Positions 1 through 10,660 are shown, numbered from the stretch's first letter. The stretch: DNA of 64,000 nucleotides from Heloderma charlesbogerti (GCA_026122225.1 JANEZZ010003061.1:1550001-1614000); one strand, 5' to 3'. A program made the numbers and translations. Notes: generated by a model from the letters alone, not told the origin.

Positions 1-147
1 CATGCTTGTTTGTTCTCTGGACCTTAAAAATGTGTTTCCTTTCATGAGAGGTCCTTGGAGAAGGTAGAAAGTGGTGCATAAATTAGTCATTAACTATGGC
101 TGTTTTGCTAAACCCTTAGGCTGGAAAATATGGATGTTCACTGTAAG

Positions 148-208
148 TAAGCCCCACTGAAAGTGTGACTTACTTCTGAGTAAATATGTATAGGATTACA
201 CTGTAAGT
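148..208. repeat. Short MITE-like repeat with GGATTACACTGTAAG end
   Basis: The stretch runs from AGTAAGCCCCACTGAA to TAGGATTACACTGTAAG. The same pair of motifs recurs near 21732, 28496, 30541, 31746, 48173 and 61950, so this is a dispersed family. The two halves are roughly inverted, as in a small non-autonomous element. The host class is not known from the sequence. Confidence 0.5.
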
Positions 209-286
209 CTTTTAAAGCAGTAGTGTTTATTATTAAGTGCCTAAATATGCTTAGCGATGCATTTTTTTTCAATCAAGGGCTGTATT

Positions 287-488
287 CATATATAAGAACA
301 TAGGAAGCGCCTTATACTGATCAGACCATTGGTCCATCTAGCTCAGTATTGTCAGCACTGACTGGCAGTAGTTCTCCAGGGTTTCTGGCAGGAATCTTTC
401 TTTGTCCTACTTGGGGATGCTGGGGATTGTACCAGGGACCTTCTGCATGCAAACCATGTGCTCTGCTACTGAGCTATAGCCCCTCCGT
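287..488 (-). repeat. tRNA-Ala-like SINE, inverted
   Basis: Read on the minus strand it starts GGGCTATAGCTCAGTAGCAG (A-box-like), continues through TTTGCATGCAG with a TGC anticodon position as in tRNA-Ala, and has a B-box-like GGTACAATCC. A non-tRNA body with GAGCTAGATGGACC follows, and the element ends near CTATGTTCTTA. Related copies lie at 31559-31722 and, in part, 33765-33893. It is a SINE rather than a tRNA gene because the head is degenerate and fused to a body shared between copies. Confidence 0.75.
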
Positions 489-540
489 GACAGATTTCCT
501 TAGGGATAATCTGTCAGGGCCCACAAGCTGATGGTGGGAG

Positions 541-765
541 GGTGAAGGTCAGTAGTTGGAAGGGCCAAAGCCAAAAGTGGTTATTTTCACTCTTTTTACT
601 CTCTTTCTCCTCCTCTTCCCCCTCCTCTTCCTCCCTGCCCAGCGGGCTGCCAGGGGAGGAACAGATAGTTCTTGACACAACTCTGAAGAAATTGCTTGCA
701 GAGGTTTTTTTTTAAAATTAGGCCAAGAGCTGTAGTTTATCCAGCCCTGATTTAAGGTGTAATGT
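541..765. other. No gene; pyrimidine-rich spacer
   Basis: There is a C/T-rich run around 590-645 and a T-run near 706. No coding or repeat identity was recognised. Confidence 0.4.
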
Positions 766-771
766 TAAGCA

Positions 772-2279
772 CTGAAGAGTGAGGTGGAATGGGCCTTAAG
801 AAGCATTGCTAATAACAAGGCAGCAGGAGACAACGGTATCCCAGCTGAACTGTTTAAAATCTTGCAGGATGATGCTGTCAAGGTGATGCATGCCATATGC
901 CAGCAAATTTGGAAAACACAAGAATGGCCACCAGATTGAAAAAAATCAACTTATATCCCCATACCAAAAAAGGGAAACACTAAAGAATGCTCAAACTATT
1001 GAACAGTGGCACTTATTTCACATGCCAGCAAGGTAATGCTCAAGATCTTGCAAGGTGGACTCCAGCAATTCATGGAACGAGAACTGCCAGATGTACAAGC
1101 TGGGTTTAGAAAAGGCAGAGGAACTAGAGACCAAATTGCCAATATCCGCTGGATAAGGGAGAAAGCCAGGGAGTTTCAGAAAAACATCTATTTCTGTTTT
1201 ATTGACTATTCTAAAGCCTTTGACTGTGTGGATCATAACAAATTGTGGCAAATTCTTGGTGGTATGGGGATACCAAGTCATCTTGTCTGCCTCCTGGGGA
1301 ATCTGCATAACGACCAAGTAGCAATGGTAAGAACAGACCATGGAACAACGGACTGGGAATGGAGTACAGCAGGGTTGTATACTCTCACCCTACCTATTCA
1401 ACCTGTATGCAGAACACATCATGCGATGTGCTGAGCTTGATGAATCCAAGGCTGGAGTTAAAATCACTGGAAGAAACATTAACAATCTCAGATATGCAGA
1501 TGATACCACTTTGATGGCTGAAAGTGAGGAGGAGCTGAGGAACCTCATGACGAAGGTGAAAGAAGAAAGTGCAAAAGCTGGGTTGCAGTTCAACGTCAAA
1601 AAAACCAAGATTATGGCAACCAGCTTGATTGAGAACTGGCAAATAGAGGGAGAAAATGTGGAGGCAGTGACAGACTTTGTATTTCTTGGTGCAAAGATTA
1701 CTGCAGACACTGAATGCAGCCAGGAAATCAGAAGATGTTTACTTCTTGGGAGGAGAGCAATGACAAATCTTGATAAAATGGTTAGGAGCAGAGACATCAC
1801 ACTGACAACAAAGGTCCGCATAGTTAAAGCAATCGTATTCCCTGTTGTAACCTATGGCTGCGAGAGCTGGACCATAAGGAAGGCTGAGCAAAGGAAGATA
1901 GATGCGTTTGAACTGTGGTGTTGGAGGGAAATTCTGAGAGTGCCTTGGACTGCAAGAAGATCAAACCAGTCCATACGCCAGGAAATAAAGCCAGACTGCT
2001 CACTTAAGGGAATGATATTAAAGGCAAAACTGAAGTACTTTGGCCACATAATGAGAAGACAGGATAGCCTGGAGAAGATGCTGATGCTAGGGAAAGTGGA
2101 AGACAAAAGGAAGAGGGGCCGACCAAGGGCAAGATGGATGGATGATATTCTGGAGGTGACGGACTCAACCTTGGGGGAGCTGGGGGTGGCAACAGCCGAC
2201 AGGAAGCTCTAGTGTGGGCTGGTCCATGAAGCCACGAAGAGTTGGAAGCGACTTGAACGAATAAACAACAACAACAAGC
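772..2279 (+). pseudogene. RTE/BovB LINE copy 1: broken reverse transcriptase ORF
   Basis: This is the 3' part of a non-LTR retrotransposon whose ORF would encode a reverse transcriptase for target-primed copying of its RNA. Visible pieces are an N-terminal ALRSIANNKAAGDNGIPAEL block near 795-850, FCFIDYSKAFDCVDHNKLW near 1195-1245, GCILSPYLFNLYAEHI near 1375-1425, the YADD catalytic box (LRYADDTTLM) near 1488-1518, and the C-terminal MYGCESW-type and RSNQS blocks. The frame is broken by stops at about 938 and 1000 and a shift near 1340. The 3' end is an ACAACAACAA tail like the two younger BovB copies in this window. A possible short target duplication TAAGCA occurs at 766-771 and 2280-2285, but it is too short to be sure. 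More diverged than the copy at 9195, so older. Confidence 0.9.
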
Positions 2280-2285
2280 TAAGCA

Positions 2286-2919
2286 TCATTCCTTAGAAGT
2301 AAGGCCCACAGAAAATGTGATAGGATTGGAATTCACAGCTCTCTGGCTTTTAGACAATAAAACTTAGTAAGTCCAGTCACAATTTGTAGAGCCTCGTACA
2401 TAAATTTAGCAAATAAATGCGCACAAACTTCTCCAACACAGAATTAAGCATGCTTATAGCCAATGAAATAAACAATCTTAAGTGTGTTGCACAGCCACTA
2501 AACAAGCCTACACTGAACTGTGTAAATTTGAAAATTTTGATACTGGTAATCGAAGGCAAAACTACACTGATCACTACCATGTTTTGACTTTTCCAGTTAA
2601 GATACTCAATCATTCACATTTGAATTTTTACTTCAAATAATCATTTTTATGTATTATGTAATGAGTAAACTTCTGATGTCTTTCAAGCTGAATGCTGTCA
2701 ACTGTATAAGCAGACTTACAATATTGGTCAATCAGTCATTTTTACTTATATACTACCTTTTTCACAAATACCTTCTGCACAAAGAATGTCACATTTAAAA
2801 TTTAAACACAGTAACTCAGTTACAGCACAATTCCGTAATGCATTACAACAGAACACTGAGAGTACAACTATTAACAGCTCATTTAAAAACATAAATCCTG
2901 CATTCTATTCACACAGTCT
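2286..2919. other. No gene recognised
   Basis: AT-rich sequence with no clear repeat or coding pattern. Confidence 0.4.
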
Positions 2920-4204
2920 AGTTCAGCATTCTATTAACCCAGTAGCCAATTACATGTTTATGTGAAGCCTACAAGTAGGACAGGAGTACAATAGCACCTT
3001 TCTGCTCATGATCCCTATCAAATGATATACAGAGGCATACTGTCTCTGATACTGGTGGAAACATACAGCCATCATGATTAGTAGTCATTGAAAACCTGAT
3101 CCTCCATGAAACAGTCTAATCTCTTTTTAATGTTGTCCAAATTGGTGGCCATCACTACATCTTGCAGTAGCCAATTCCATAGTTCAGCTATGCACTGTGT
3201 GAATTCTTTTTTTCTGTCCTGAATCTCCATTCAGCTTCACTGGGTACTCATGTTCTGGGAGAATGAGAAAAACTCCTTATCCACTTTCTCCACACTATGC
3301 ATACGTCTATACACCTTTATCATGTGTTGTCCCCCCCACTTGCTTTCTTTCTAAGCTAAAAAGCCCCAAATGTTGCAAGCTTTCCTCATAGGGAAGTTGG
3401 TCCAGCCACTTGATCCTTTTGGTTGCCCTTTTCTGCATTTTTTCGAGCTCTACAATATCCTTTTGGTGGTGCAGTGACCAGAACTGCTCGTAGTATTCCA
3501 AGTGTGGTACACCATAGATTTGTATAAGGGCATTATGGTATTGTCAGTTTTATTCTCAATCCCTTTCCTAATGATCCCCAAAACGGAATTTGCCTTTTTC
3601 AAAGCAACTGCACACTGGGTCAACATATTCATCGAGCTAGACCCCAGCCCCCCAAGATCCCTTTCTTGGTCAATCACTGCCAGCTCAGAGCCCTTCCGCA
3701 AATACATGGAGTTAGGATTTCTGCTCCCTTTACTTTACACTTGCTTGCATTGAACTGCATTTGCCATTCTAATGGCTATTCCTCCAGTTTTGAGAGATCC
3801 TCTTGGAGCTCTTCACAGTTTGTTTTTGTTTAAGCCACCCTAAATAATTAGGTGTTGTTGGCAAAATTGGCAACCTCACTGCCCACCCTTACCCCAGATC
3901 ATTTATGCAACTTAAAAAAACACCAGTCCCAATACAGATCCACCACCACGAGAACTAACCATTTATTCCTACTCTCTGCTTTCTGTTCTTTAACCAGTTA
4001 CCAATAGACCCTTTCCTCTTATTCCATGTCTGCTAAGTTTGCTCAAGGGACTTAGGTGAGAGCCTTTGTCAAAAGCTTTTTGGAAGTTCAAATAAACAAT
4101 GTCTACTGGATAACCCCTATCCATGTGTTTATTGACATTAAAAGATTCATGAGACAGGAAAGGCTTTGCAAAAGCCATGGTGATTCTTTTTTCATCAGGC
4201 CCCT

Positions 4205-4338
4205 GTGGACAACCTGTAGCCCTGCAGATGTTTTGGTGTACAACACCCATCAGCTCTAGCCAGGATAGCCAACAGTGAGGGATAATGGGGATTATAAGCC
4301 AAAACATCTGGAGGGTCACAAGTTGTCTACCCCTAGTT
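4205..4338. repeat. Palindromic MITE inside the CR1
   Basis: The two ends are inverted copies: GTGGACAACCTGTAGCCCTG on the left and GGGTCACAAGTTGTCTACCCC on the right, with GATGTTTTGG and CCAAAACATC inside them. Related copies occur at 47478-47600 and 62718-62850. Short length, near-palindromic form and absence of an ORF fit a hAT-type non-autonomous element. No convincing target duplication was found here. Confidence 0.62.
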
Positions 4339-4477
4339 TAGAAACTTGATAATTTTATCTTTAATAACACTTTCCTCCAACTTAACTGGAACAGATGTTA
4401 AGCTAACTGGCTTGTAATTTCCAGGAGCCCTTTTAAAAAATTGATGTTACATTGGCCACTCTCCAGTCCTCTGGTAC

Positions 4478-4625
4478 AGAGGCTTATATCCCACTTTTCT
4501 TCCATCATGGAACTGGCTACATGTGGTTCCCAGGTGGTCTCCCTTTCAAGCACTGACCAGACCCAAACCTGCTTAGCTTCAGAAAGGTGGCTGCCTGATG
4601 TGCCTTCAGACTATGCCCTAGGACA
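4478..4625 (-). repeat. 5S rRNA-derived SINE-like fragment
   Basis: On the minus strand, bases 4590 down to 4528 follow the internal-promoter half of 5S rRNA: AAGCTAAGCAGGTTTGGGTC then CAGTGCTTGAAAGGGAGACC, with several changes. The segment then passes into GGAAGAAAAGTGGGATATAA near 4480, which resembles the tail of the Sauria SINE at 21131 (GGAAAAAAGGCGGGGTATAA). A 5S head fused to a SINE tail suggests a 5S-derived SINE rather than a 5S gene copy. The first half of the 5S is poorly preserved. Confidence 0.6.
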
Positions 4626-4771
4626 TGTTATGTTATGTATTTTTTTTAGAAGATCAGCAATTTAACTTTTGGTTTCTTTAAGAACTTTCACATGGCTACC
4701 ATCTAGACCATGTGATCTGTTTGTATTCAACTCATCTGTAAGGTCTAGAACTTCATCTCTAGTTACCGCTA

Positions 4772-5135
4772 TTATTCATTCATTCATTCATTCATTTCAT
4801 TTCTATACCACCCAATAGCCAAAACTCTCTGGGCAGTTCACAAAAATTAAAGCCAAAGAGCACACAATAAAACAATATAAAATATATAAAACATTAAAAC
4901 CACAGTATAACAATACAACCAGAATAAAACCTAGCAGCAATGCAGAGATTTAAAATACAGATTTAAAACAGCAAAGTTAACAGTCTAGAAAGCTAAAATG
5001 CTAAAATGCCTGGGAAAATAAAAAGGTCTTCACCTGGCGCTGGAAGGAATACAATGTGGATGCCAGGCGAACCTCACTCGGGAGCTCATTCCACAGCCAC
5101 GGTGCCACAGCAGAAAAAAAAAATTCATCTGTTCC
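4772..5135 (-). repeat. L2-type LINE 3' end, inverted
   Basis: Reverse complement of the 3' end of the long L2 copy at 40684-43655. Both share the TTCTATACCACCC / CTCTCTGGGCAGTTCACAAA block and the coding end (VKTFLFSQAF region), here near 5010-5040. It begins at an (ATTC)n run at 4772-4797, the counterpart of the (ATGA)n tail. Confidence 0.78.
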
Positions 5136-5239
5136 TCAGACTCCTCTCCTGAAAATATCAGCTTAGGCACAGGTACCTGCCCTGCATCTCTGCACATTTA
5201 ATACATATCAGAAGTGTAAATGAGTATAAAAACTAAGGG

Positions 5240-5318
5240 CACACTCCTATGCATTTTTAGGATTGTGCAAGTCCCAGAACTCCCAACATTCCCCAGCTGA
5301 TTAGGATTGCACCCTAAC
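5240..5318. repeat. Palindromic MITE-like repeat, short copy
   Basis: It runs from GGGCACACTCCTATGCATTT to AGGATTGCACCCTA, with inverted ends and CCCAGAACTCCCAACATTCC inside. A longer relative is at 23304-23445. Confidence 0.5.
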
Positions 5319-5319
5319 A

Positions 5320-5713
5320 GGTGCAATTGTTTGTTAATGTATTTATTGTATTTATTAATGTATTTATTGTTAATTTAAACATACATTGTTTGTTAATGTA
5401 TTTATTTAAAACCTGTATATCTCACTGTTAATTGTAACAATATTTAATATCATTAACATCAACATTATGCCCATACAAACAATCCATTCACCAGTTCATA
5501 TTATGAGACCGAACAATAAGATATCTAACCAAAATTAAACTAGGAGCAAAAGAGAAAAGATGCAACTAACAAAATGGAACTACCCTTAGCAACAGCTCCC
5601 AATCAAGCCAGGCCAAGCATCCTATATATCCCTATATACACACATAGACAAAATATTCAATTAAAACTTTAGTCTCAGATGAGACCCCCGCCCCTCACTG
5701 GAAAGAATATATA
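5320..5713. other. No gene; AT-rich spacer
   Basis: TTTATTGTATTTATTAATG-type low-complexity sequence to about 5410, then unassigned sequence up to the Tc1 insertion. Confidence 0.4.
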
Positions 5714-7365
5714 CAGCCAGGGCCAGAAATATTGGAACACGGATAACTGGTTTGGCAGTTGGCCTCTGTTCACCACCACATTGAAGTTGAAAGGAAACAC
5801 ACCCAGATGGGAGCGAAGTCAGGACTTTCAGCTGTAATTCAAGGGCTTTGACAAAAGTGGGGCACTAACCATTCAGGAAGGACAGCCAGTGGCATACACA
5901 CACACCCATCGTTGGTGGCTCATAAGTAATGGAACAAACCAACATCATTTCAAACTTAAGGATCGCCTTTAATACCTGGATGAAAATCCTTTGCAGTCGA
6001 TGACTGCCTGAAGTCTGGAACCCATGGACATGACCAAATGCTGAGTTTCCTCCCTCAAGATGCTTTGCCAGGCCTTTACAGCAGCTGCCTTCAGCTGCTG
6101 CTTGTTTGTGGGTCTTTCTGCCTTCAGTCTGGTCTTCAGGAAGTGAAAAGCATGCTCTATTGGCTTGAGATCAGGTGACTGACTTGGCCAGTGAAGAACA
6201 TCCCACGTCTTTGCCTTGAGAAACTCTTGGGTAGCTTTTGCTGTATGTTTTGGGTCATTATCCATCTGCAATATGAAGCGGCGTCCTATCAGTTTGGCAG
6301 CATTCGGCTGAATCTGAGCAGAAAGTATAGCCCTATACACTTCAGAATTCATCCTGCTGCTTTTCTCAGCAGTCAGGTCATCAATAAACACCAGTGACCC
6401 AGTTCCATTGGCAGCCATACATGCCCATGCCATAACACTGCCTCCACCATGTTTGACAGATGATGTGGTATGCTTTGGATCATGAGCTGTCCCTTTCCTT
6501 CTCCATACTTTTCTCTTCACATCATTCTGGTACAAGTTAATCTTGGTTTCATCAGTCCAAAGAATCTTATTCCAGAACAGGGAAGGCTTTTTAGGTGTTT
6601 GCTGGCAAAGGCTAATCTGACCTTTTGGTTCTTGAGTGTTACCAGTGGTTTGCACCTTGTTGTGAAGCCTCTGTATTTACATTCATAAAGCCATCTCTTG
6701 ACTGTAGATGTTGACAATGACATGCCTACCTCCTCAAGAGCATTCTTGACCTGGCTAGATGTTGTGAAAGGGTTCCTCTTCACCATGAGCAGAATTCTGC
6801 GGTCATCCACTTTAGTTGTCTTCCATGGTCTTCCAGGCCTTTTGCTGTTGCTGAGCTTACCAGTTAATTCCTTCTTTTTCAGGATGTTCCAAACTGTTCT
6901 ATTGGGCACTCCCACTGTTTTTGCTATCTCTCTGATGGGTTTATTTCATTTCCTCAGCCTAACGATGGCCTCCTTCACTCGCATGGACACCTCTTTGGAC
7001 CTCATGTTGGGCGCTCTAGTGAACAGCTAGCAAATGCAAGTGTATCACTCAGAACCACCTCCAGGCCTTTTATCTGCTTGATTGGTCATGGGGTACCCAG
7101 GAAACAGGCCACACCTGGCCATGCAGCTGCTTGTCAGCCATTCTTTCCATTACTTATGAGCCACCAACGATGGGGGTGTGTGTATGCCACTGGCTGTCCT
7201 TCCTGAATGGTTAGTGCCCCACTTTTGTCAAAGCCCTTGCATTACAGCTGAAAGTCCTGACTTCGCTCCCATCTGGGTGTGTTTCCTTTCAACTTCAATG
7301 TGGTGGTGTACAGAGGCCAACTGCCAAACCAGTTATCCTTGTTACAACATTTCTTGCCCTGACTG
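5714..7365 (-). mobile_element. Tc1-type DNA transposon, copy 1, full length
   Basis: The ends are CAGCCAGGGCCAGAAATATT on the left and TTTCTTGCCCTGACTG on the right, flanked by TA at 5712-5713 and 7366-7367, the usual Tc1/mariner target. The inverted repeats are long, about 220 bp each (5714-5935 and 7147-7365), and each carries an outer and an inner copy of a TGGAACA-containing motif, the IR/DR arrangement known from Sleeping Beauty-like elements. The transposase lies on the minus strand and is broken. Copy 2 at 38232-39880 has the same structure and orientation. Confidence 0.95.
5969..7005 (-). pseudogene. Tc1-type transposase, inactivated (copy 1)
   Basis: The start codon is at 7005-7003, matching the start at 39520 in copy 2. 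The enzyme would bind the inverted repeats and cut and paste the element into TA sites. The N-terminal paired-like helix-turn-helix (NKPIREIAKTVG) and the GRPWKTTK hook lie upstream of the catalytic part. DDE-family motifs are WTDETK near 6550, the aspartate block LQMDNDPKHT near 6260, and the third acidic block SPDLKPIEHAFHFLK near 6150-6180. Two lesions stop it working: an in-frame TGA where copy 2 has CGA (after residues VRLRK), and a frameshift near 6590 just before WTDETK. The C-terminus, ending GFSSRY, is intact here, unlike copy 2. About 345 codons, normal for the family. Confidence 0.93.
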
Positions 7366-7367
7366 TA

Positions 7368-7600
7368 TTAATAGTTTTATATCCTGCCTTTAGCCCAAGG
7401 AGTGTTCAGCAGCATATATGTTTTCCACTCTCCCCACATTATCCTCACAATAACCTTGTGGAGCAGGTTAAGTGGAGAATGTAACTGTCCCAATATTATC
7501 CAGTGAACTTCATGACTGAGTGGGGATTTGAACTTGAATCTCCTCAGTACTAGTCCAACATTCTGACCACTCACTACTACACCAGCTCCCAGTATAAGAG
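7368..7600 (-). repeat. tRNA-derived SINE, inverted
   Basis: Read on the minus strand it has GCTGGTGTAGTAGTGAGTGG (A-box-like head), AAGTTCAAATCCCC (B-box), GAAGTTCACTGG, then CCACAAGGTTATTGTGAGGA and a GGCAGGATATAAA tail. The same block order appears in the Sauria-type SINE at 21131, but it is diverged. It starts right after the TA of the Tc1 copy. Confidence 0.8.
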
Positions 7601-9181
7601 ATACATTGATATACATATCTGAAACAACAGAACCAAAATTACCTACATTTCTGGAATAGGTTTAACTGCCATTACAATTGTGAACACTGACTTGGGTGCC
7701 TGATGTATAACATTAAAACATTACTTCAGATGATAAATTATTTTATCTTCTGTCTGAATTTTCTGGAAACCCTCAGGGCTTGAGAATTGTGAGTAAGCCC
7801 TGAATCAACTGCCTTCACCCACAGCAAGTATTGTACATCTACTCATCTGCATAGTGACTGTCAAACACAGCATTAGTCTAAAGATTCATTTGGTTTTAAG
7901 GCAACAAGCACATATTTACTACCTTTAAAAATATTTCCACTCACATTCCTAACTGTGGGATAAAATATATTATTTAAGCATTATGGCTGGAAATGGATGC
8001 AATACATCATCAGACACCTTACAGGACATATTGCTGGCATGAAAACAATGCAATGTGCATGAATAACATGGAAGTAACACATTCAGTGAATGCTGTTGTC
8101 ACCTTAAAGCAAAGAAAGAACAGATCTACTGTCTTGGATTCATGGTCCATCAAATCCAGCATTCTGTCTTTCTGTCTTCAACAGGCAGCACAATATTGGA
8201 AACATGTTCGAATTTTTAAACACAATCCTTTCACAACTTACTTATTCCTCATCAGGCATCAACTCCTTTAGAAGTGGCCTTCAAAATGCTCTAGCATAAA
8301 TGAGTTGGGGATTCTTACTGAGATAAGATATTTATATCTGAAGTTATTTATGGCACAATCACAGCAAATGCTTGATTCTTGGTGAAAGCTTGCTATTCCA
8401 AAATAAAGGCACTTTACCATGTTATTTACATTTCAAATAAATTAAATTTTTAGGTGAAATACATTGCATGTCAATCAGGTTTTGACCTCTAGTTATTACA
8501 TGCTCTACTCTGAAACATAATGCATTCCTACATCTTATTTCATTTATTATTAATACATTTCTTCACCGCCTTTCAAGACCAGTCTTCTCATTATTTAGTA
8601 TTATTTCTAATACTATCCAAACAACTGCTAAAATATAATAGCTCTCAAATCATTCATTACTTCTAATTAGGATTTGCATCACATACTTTATATGACACAT
8701 ATTAAGCCCAAATAAACGGATCTCTGGTCCTCTTACAAGCATTACCTTTCTGTGTTCAACAATAGTTCCAAAAAGCCTTCCCTATTTGCATACAGATATC
8801 TCTACCATATAAACCGAAAGACTTATTTTATAACTTTATTTTGTGAACCAAAGATTTGACATAATGGAAAAATTACGTGTGGAAAATTGACAGACCTTCA
8901 TAACTTAGCAAAGCTATTTAGTTAAATGCCACAACTTACTAGAGTAATAATTGGTGCTAACTATTTAAGATCTTTATTCAATTAGCTGTCCTGCTTTTAA
9001 CCAATTAAATATAAATAAAATGTACACTGCAATACTCAACAGTGACTTTTTATGTATCTTTTAAAAAAAGACTCTTTCTCTTATGTAACATATCTTTACA
9101 TTCAAACAAAAAGCACAAACCTATCTTCAGTTACATCAGCTGGATAGAACAGATACTACCATATCTCTATAACCTAGCTTT
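7601..9181. other. No gene; AT-rich intron sequence
   Basis: No coding pattern. A small LINE or SINE tail-like piece (ATACATTTCTTCACCGCCTTTC) occurs near 8550-8580. The rest is unassigned. Confidence 0.4.
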
Positions 9182-9194
9182 ATGTGCTAGTGCA

Positions 9195-10640
9195 GATGAC
9201 AGTATTCCAGCCGAGCTATTTAAAATCCTAGAAGATGATGCTGTTAAAGTGCTGCATTCAATATGCCAACAAATCTGGAACACTCAACAGTGGCCACAAG
9301 ACTGGAAAAGGTCAGTTTACATTCCAATTCCAAAGAAGGGCAACGCCAAAGAGTGTTCAAACTACCGCACCATTGCGCTCATTTCACATGCCAGCAAGGT
9401 GATGCTCAAAATCCTACAAGCTAGGCTTCAGCAGTATGCGAACCGAGAACTACCGGAAGTACAAGCTGGGTTTCGAAGAGGCAGAGGAACTAGAGATCAA
9501 ATCGCCAACATTCGCTGCATCATGGAGAAAGCAAGAGAATTCCAGAAAAACGTCTATTTCTGCTTCATTGACTACGCTAAAGCCTTTGATTGTGTGGATC
9601 ACAACAAACTGTGGCAAATTCTTAAAGTGATGGGAGTACCAGACCACCTTACCTGTCTCCTGAGAAACCTGTACGAGGGTCAAGAAGCAACAGTAAGAAC
9701 CAGACATGGAACAACCGAGTGGTTCAAAATTGGGAAAGGAGTACGACAAGGCTGCATATTGTCACCCTGCTTATTTAACTTATATGCAGAGTACATCATG
9801 AGAAATGCCGGGTTGGATGAATCAGAGGTTGGAATTAAGATTGCCGGGAGAATTATCAACAACCTCAGATACGCAGACGATACCACCCTAATGGCAGAAA
9901 GCGAAGAGGATCTCAAGAGCCTCTTGTTGAGGGTGAAAGAGGAGAGTGCAAAAGCTGGTTTGAAACTCAACATTAAAAAAACGAAGATCATGGCATCTGG
10001 CCCTATCACTTCCTGGCATATAGAAGGGGAAGAAATGGAAGCAGTGACAGATTTTACTTTCTTGGGCTCCAAGATCACCGCAGATGGTGACTGTAGCCAT
10101 GAAATTAAAAGACGCTTGCTCCTTGGGAGGAAAGCTATGGCCAACCTAGACAGCATAGTAAGAAGCAGAGACATCACCTTGTCGACAAAGGTCCGTCTAA
10201 TCAAAGCTATGGTTTTCCCAGTAGTAATGTATGGCTGTGAGAGCTGGACTATAAGGAAGGCTGAGCGCCGAAGAATTGATGCTTTCGAACTGTGGTGCTG
10301 GAGAAGACTCTTACGAGTCCCCTGGACTGCAAGGAGGTCAAATCAGTCCATCCTAAAGGAAATCAACCCTGACTGCTCATTGGAAGGACAGATAATGAAG
10401 CTGAAGCTCCAATATTTTGGCCACCTAATGCGAAGAGAAAACTCCCTGGAAAAGACCCTGATGCTGGGAAAGACTGAAGGCAAAAGGAGAAGGGGACGGC
10501 AGAGGATGAGATGGCTAGATAGCATCACGGATGCAATGAATATGAACTTGAGCACGCTCCGGGAGAGAACGCAGGACAGGAAGGCCTGGCGTGCTATGGT
10601 CCATGGGGTCACGAAGAGTCGGACACGACTGAACGACTGA
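9195..10640 (+). CDS. BovB reverse transcriptase, 5'-truncated but open
   Basis: Open from the truncation point to the stop at 10638-10640. Frame-continuous residues upstream of 9195 belong to host DNA and should not be counted as protein. Visible motifs are IPAELFKILEDDAVKVL at the start, IPIPKKGNAKECSNYRTIAL, motif A FCFIDYAKAFDCVD near 9555-9600, GVRQGCILSPCLFNLYAEYI near 9740-9795, the YADD box in LRYADDTTLM near 9865-9895, GCESWTIRKAERRRIDAFEL near 10230-10290, and a C-terminal FGHLMRRENSLEKTLMLG block. The apurinic-type endonuclease that should precede the RT is missing, so the piece cannot move alone. It lacks a start codon and promoter of its own, and expression would only be as part of the host transcript. 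Confidence 0.9.
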   Translation, partial: DDSIPAELFKILEDDAVKVLHSICQQIWNTQQWPQDWKRSVYIPIPKKGNAKECSNYRTIALISHASKVMLKILQARLQQYANRELPEVQAGFRRGRGTRDQIANIRCIMEKAREFQKNVYFCFIDYAKAFDCVDHNKLWQILKVMGVPDHLTCLLRNLYEGQEATVRTRHGTTEWFKIGKGVRQGCILSPCLFNLYAEYIMRNAGLDESEVGIKIAGRIINNLRYADDTTLMAESEEDLKSLLLRVKEESAKAGLKLNIKKTKIMASGPITSWHIEGEEMEAVTDFTFLGSKITADGDCSHEIKRRLLLGRKAMANLDSIVRSRDITLSTKVRLIKAMVFPVVMYGCESWTIRKAERRRIDAFELWCWRRLLRVPWTARRSNQSILKEINPDCSLEGQIMKLKLQYFGHLMRRENSLEKTLMLGKTEGKRRRGRQRMRWLDSITDAMNMNLSTLRERTQDRKAWRAMVHGVTKSRTRLND

Positions 10641-10647
10641 ACAACAA
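9195..10647 (+). mobile_element. RTE/BovB LINE copy 2, 5'-truncated, recent
   Basis: A 13-bp direct repeat ATGTGCTAGTGCA sits on both sides, at 9182-9194 and 10648-10660, which fixes the element ends. The 5' end is truncated inside the ORF and the 3' end is the short ACAACAA tail typical of this family. Perfect target duplication and an unbroken frame indicate a relatively young insertion. Confidence 0.95.
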
Positions 10648-10660
10648 ATGTGCTAGTGCA

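Larger units (their letters stand above)
2920..4765 (-). pseudogene. CR1-type LINE, broken, minus strand
   Basis: On the minus strand the C-terminal part of a CR1-group reverse transcriptase ORF can be followed in pieces. GNYKPVSLTSVPVK lies near 4390-4425, the motif-A block VYLNFQKAFDKG near 4060-4105 (canonical FSKAFD surroundings, with N where D is usual), the ANSVLGIIRKGI block near 3540-3580, LEKMQKRATKRI near 3410-3445, and the tail LGLFSLERK near 3340-3370. After a break the non-coding part reads into GTGATGGCCACCAATTTGG near 3145. Frames shift repeatedly, and two unrelated insertions sit inside (4205-4338 and about 4478-4625). The motif order supports one element, long inactive. Confidence 0.82.

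Noticed and set aside
287..488. Functional tRNA-Ala gene
   Set aside because: A and B boxes are degenerate, no cloverleaf is maintained, and the head is fused to a repeated SINE body.
4528..4590. Functional 5S rRNA gene
   Set aside because: Only the internal half is preserved and it is fused to a SINE-like tail with several changes.
9042..9194. N-terminal 51 codons of the long BovB frame
   Set aside because: These bases lie before the element and include the 13-bp target duplication. The frame runs on by chance.
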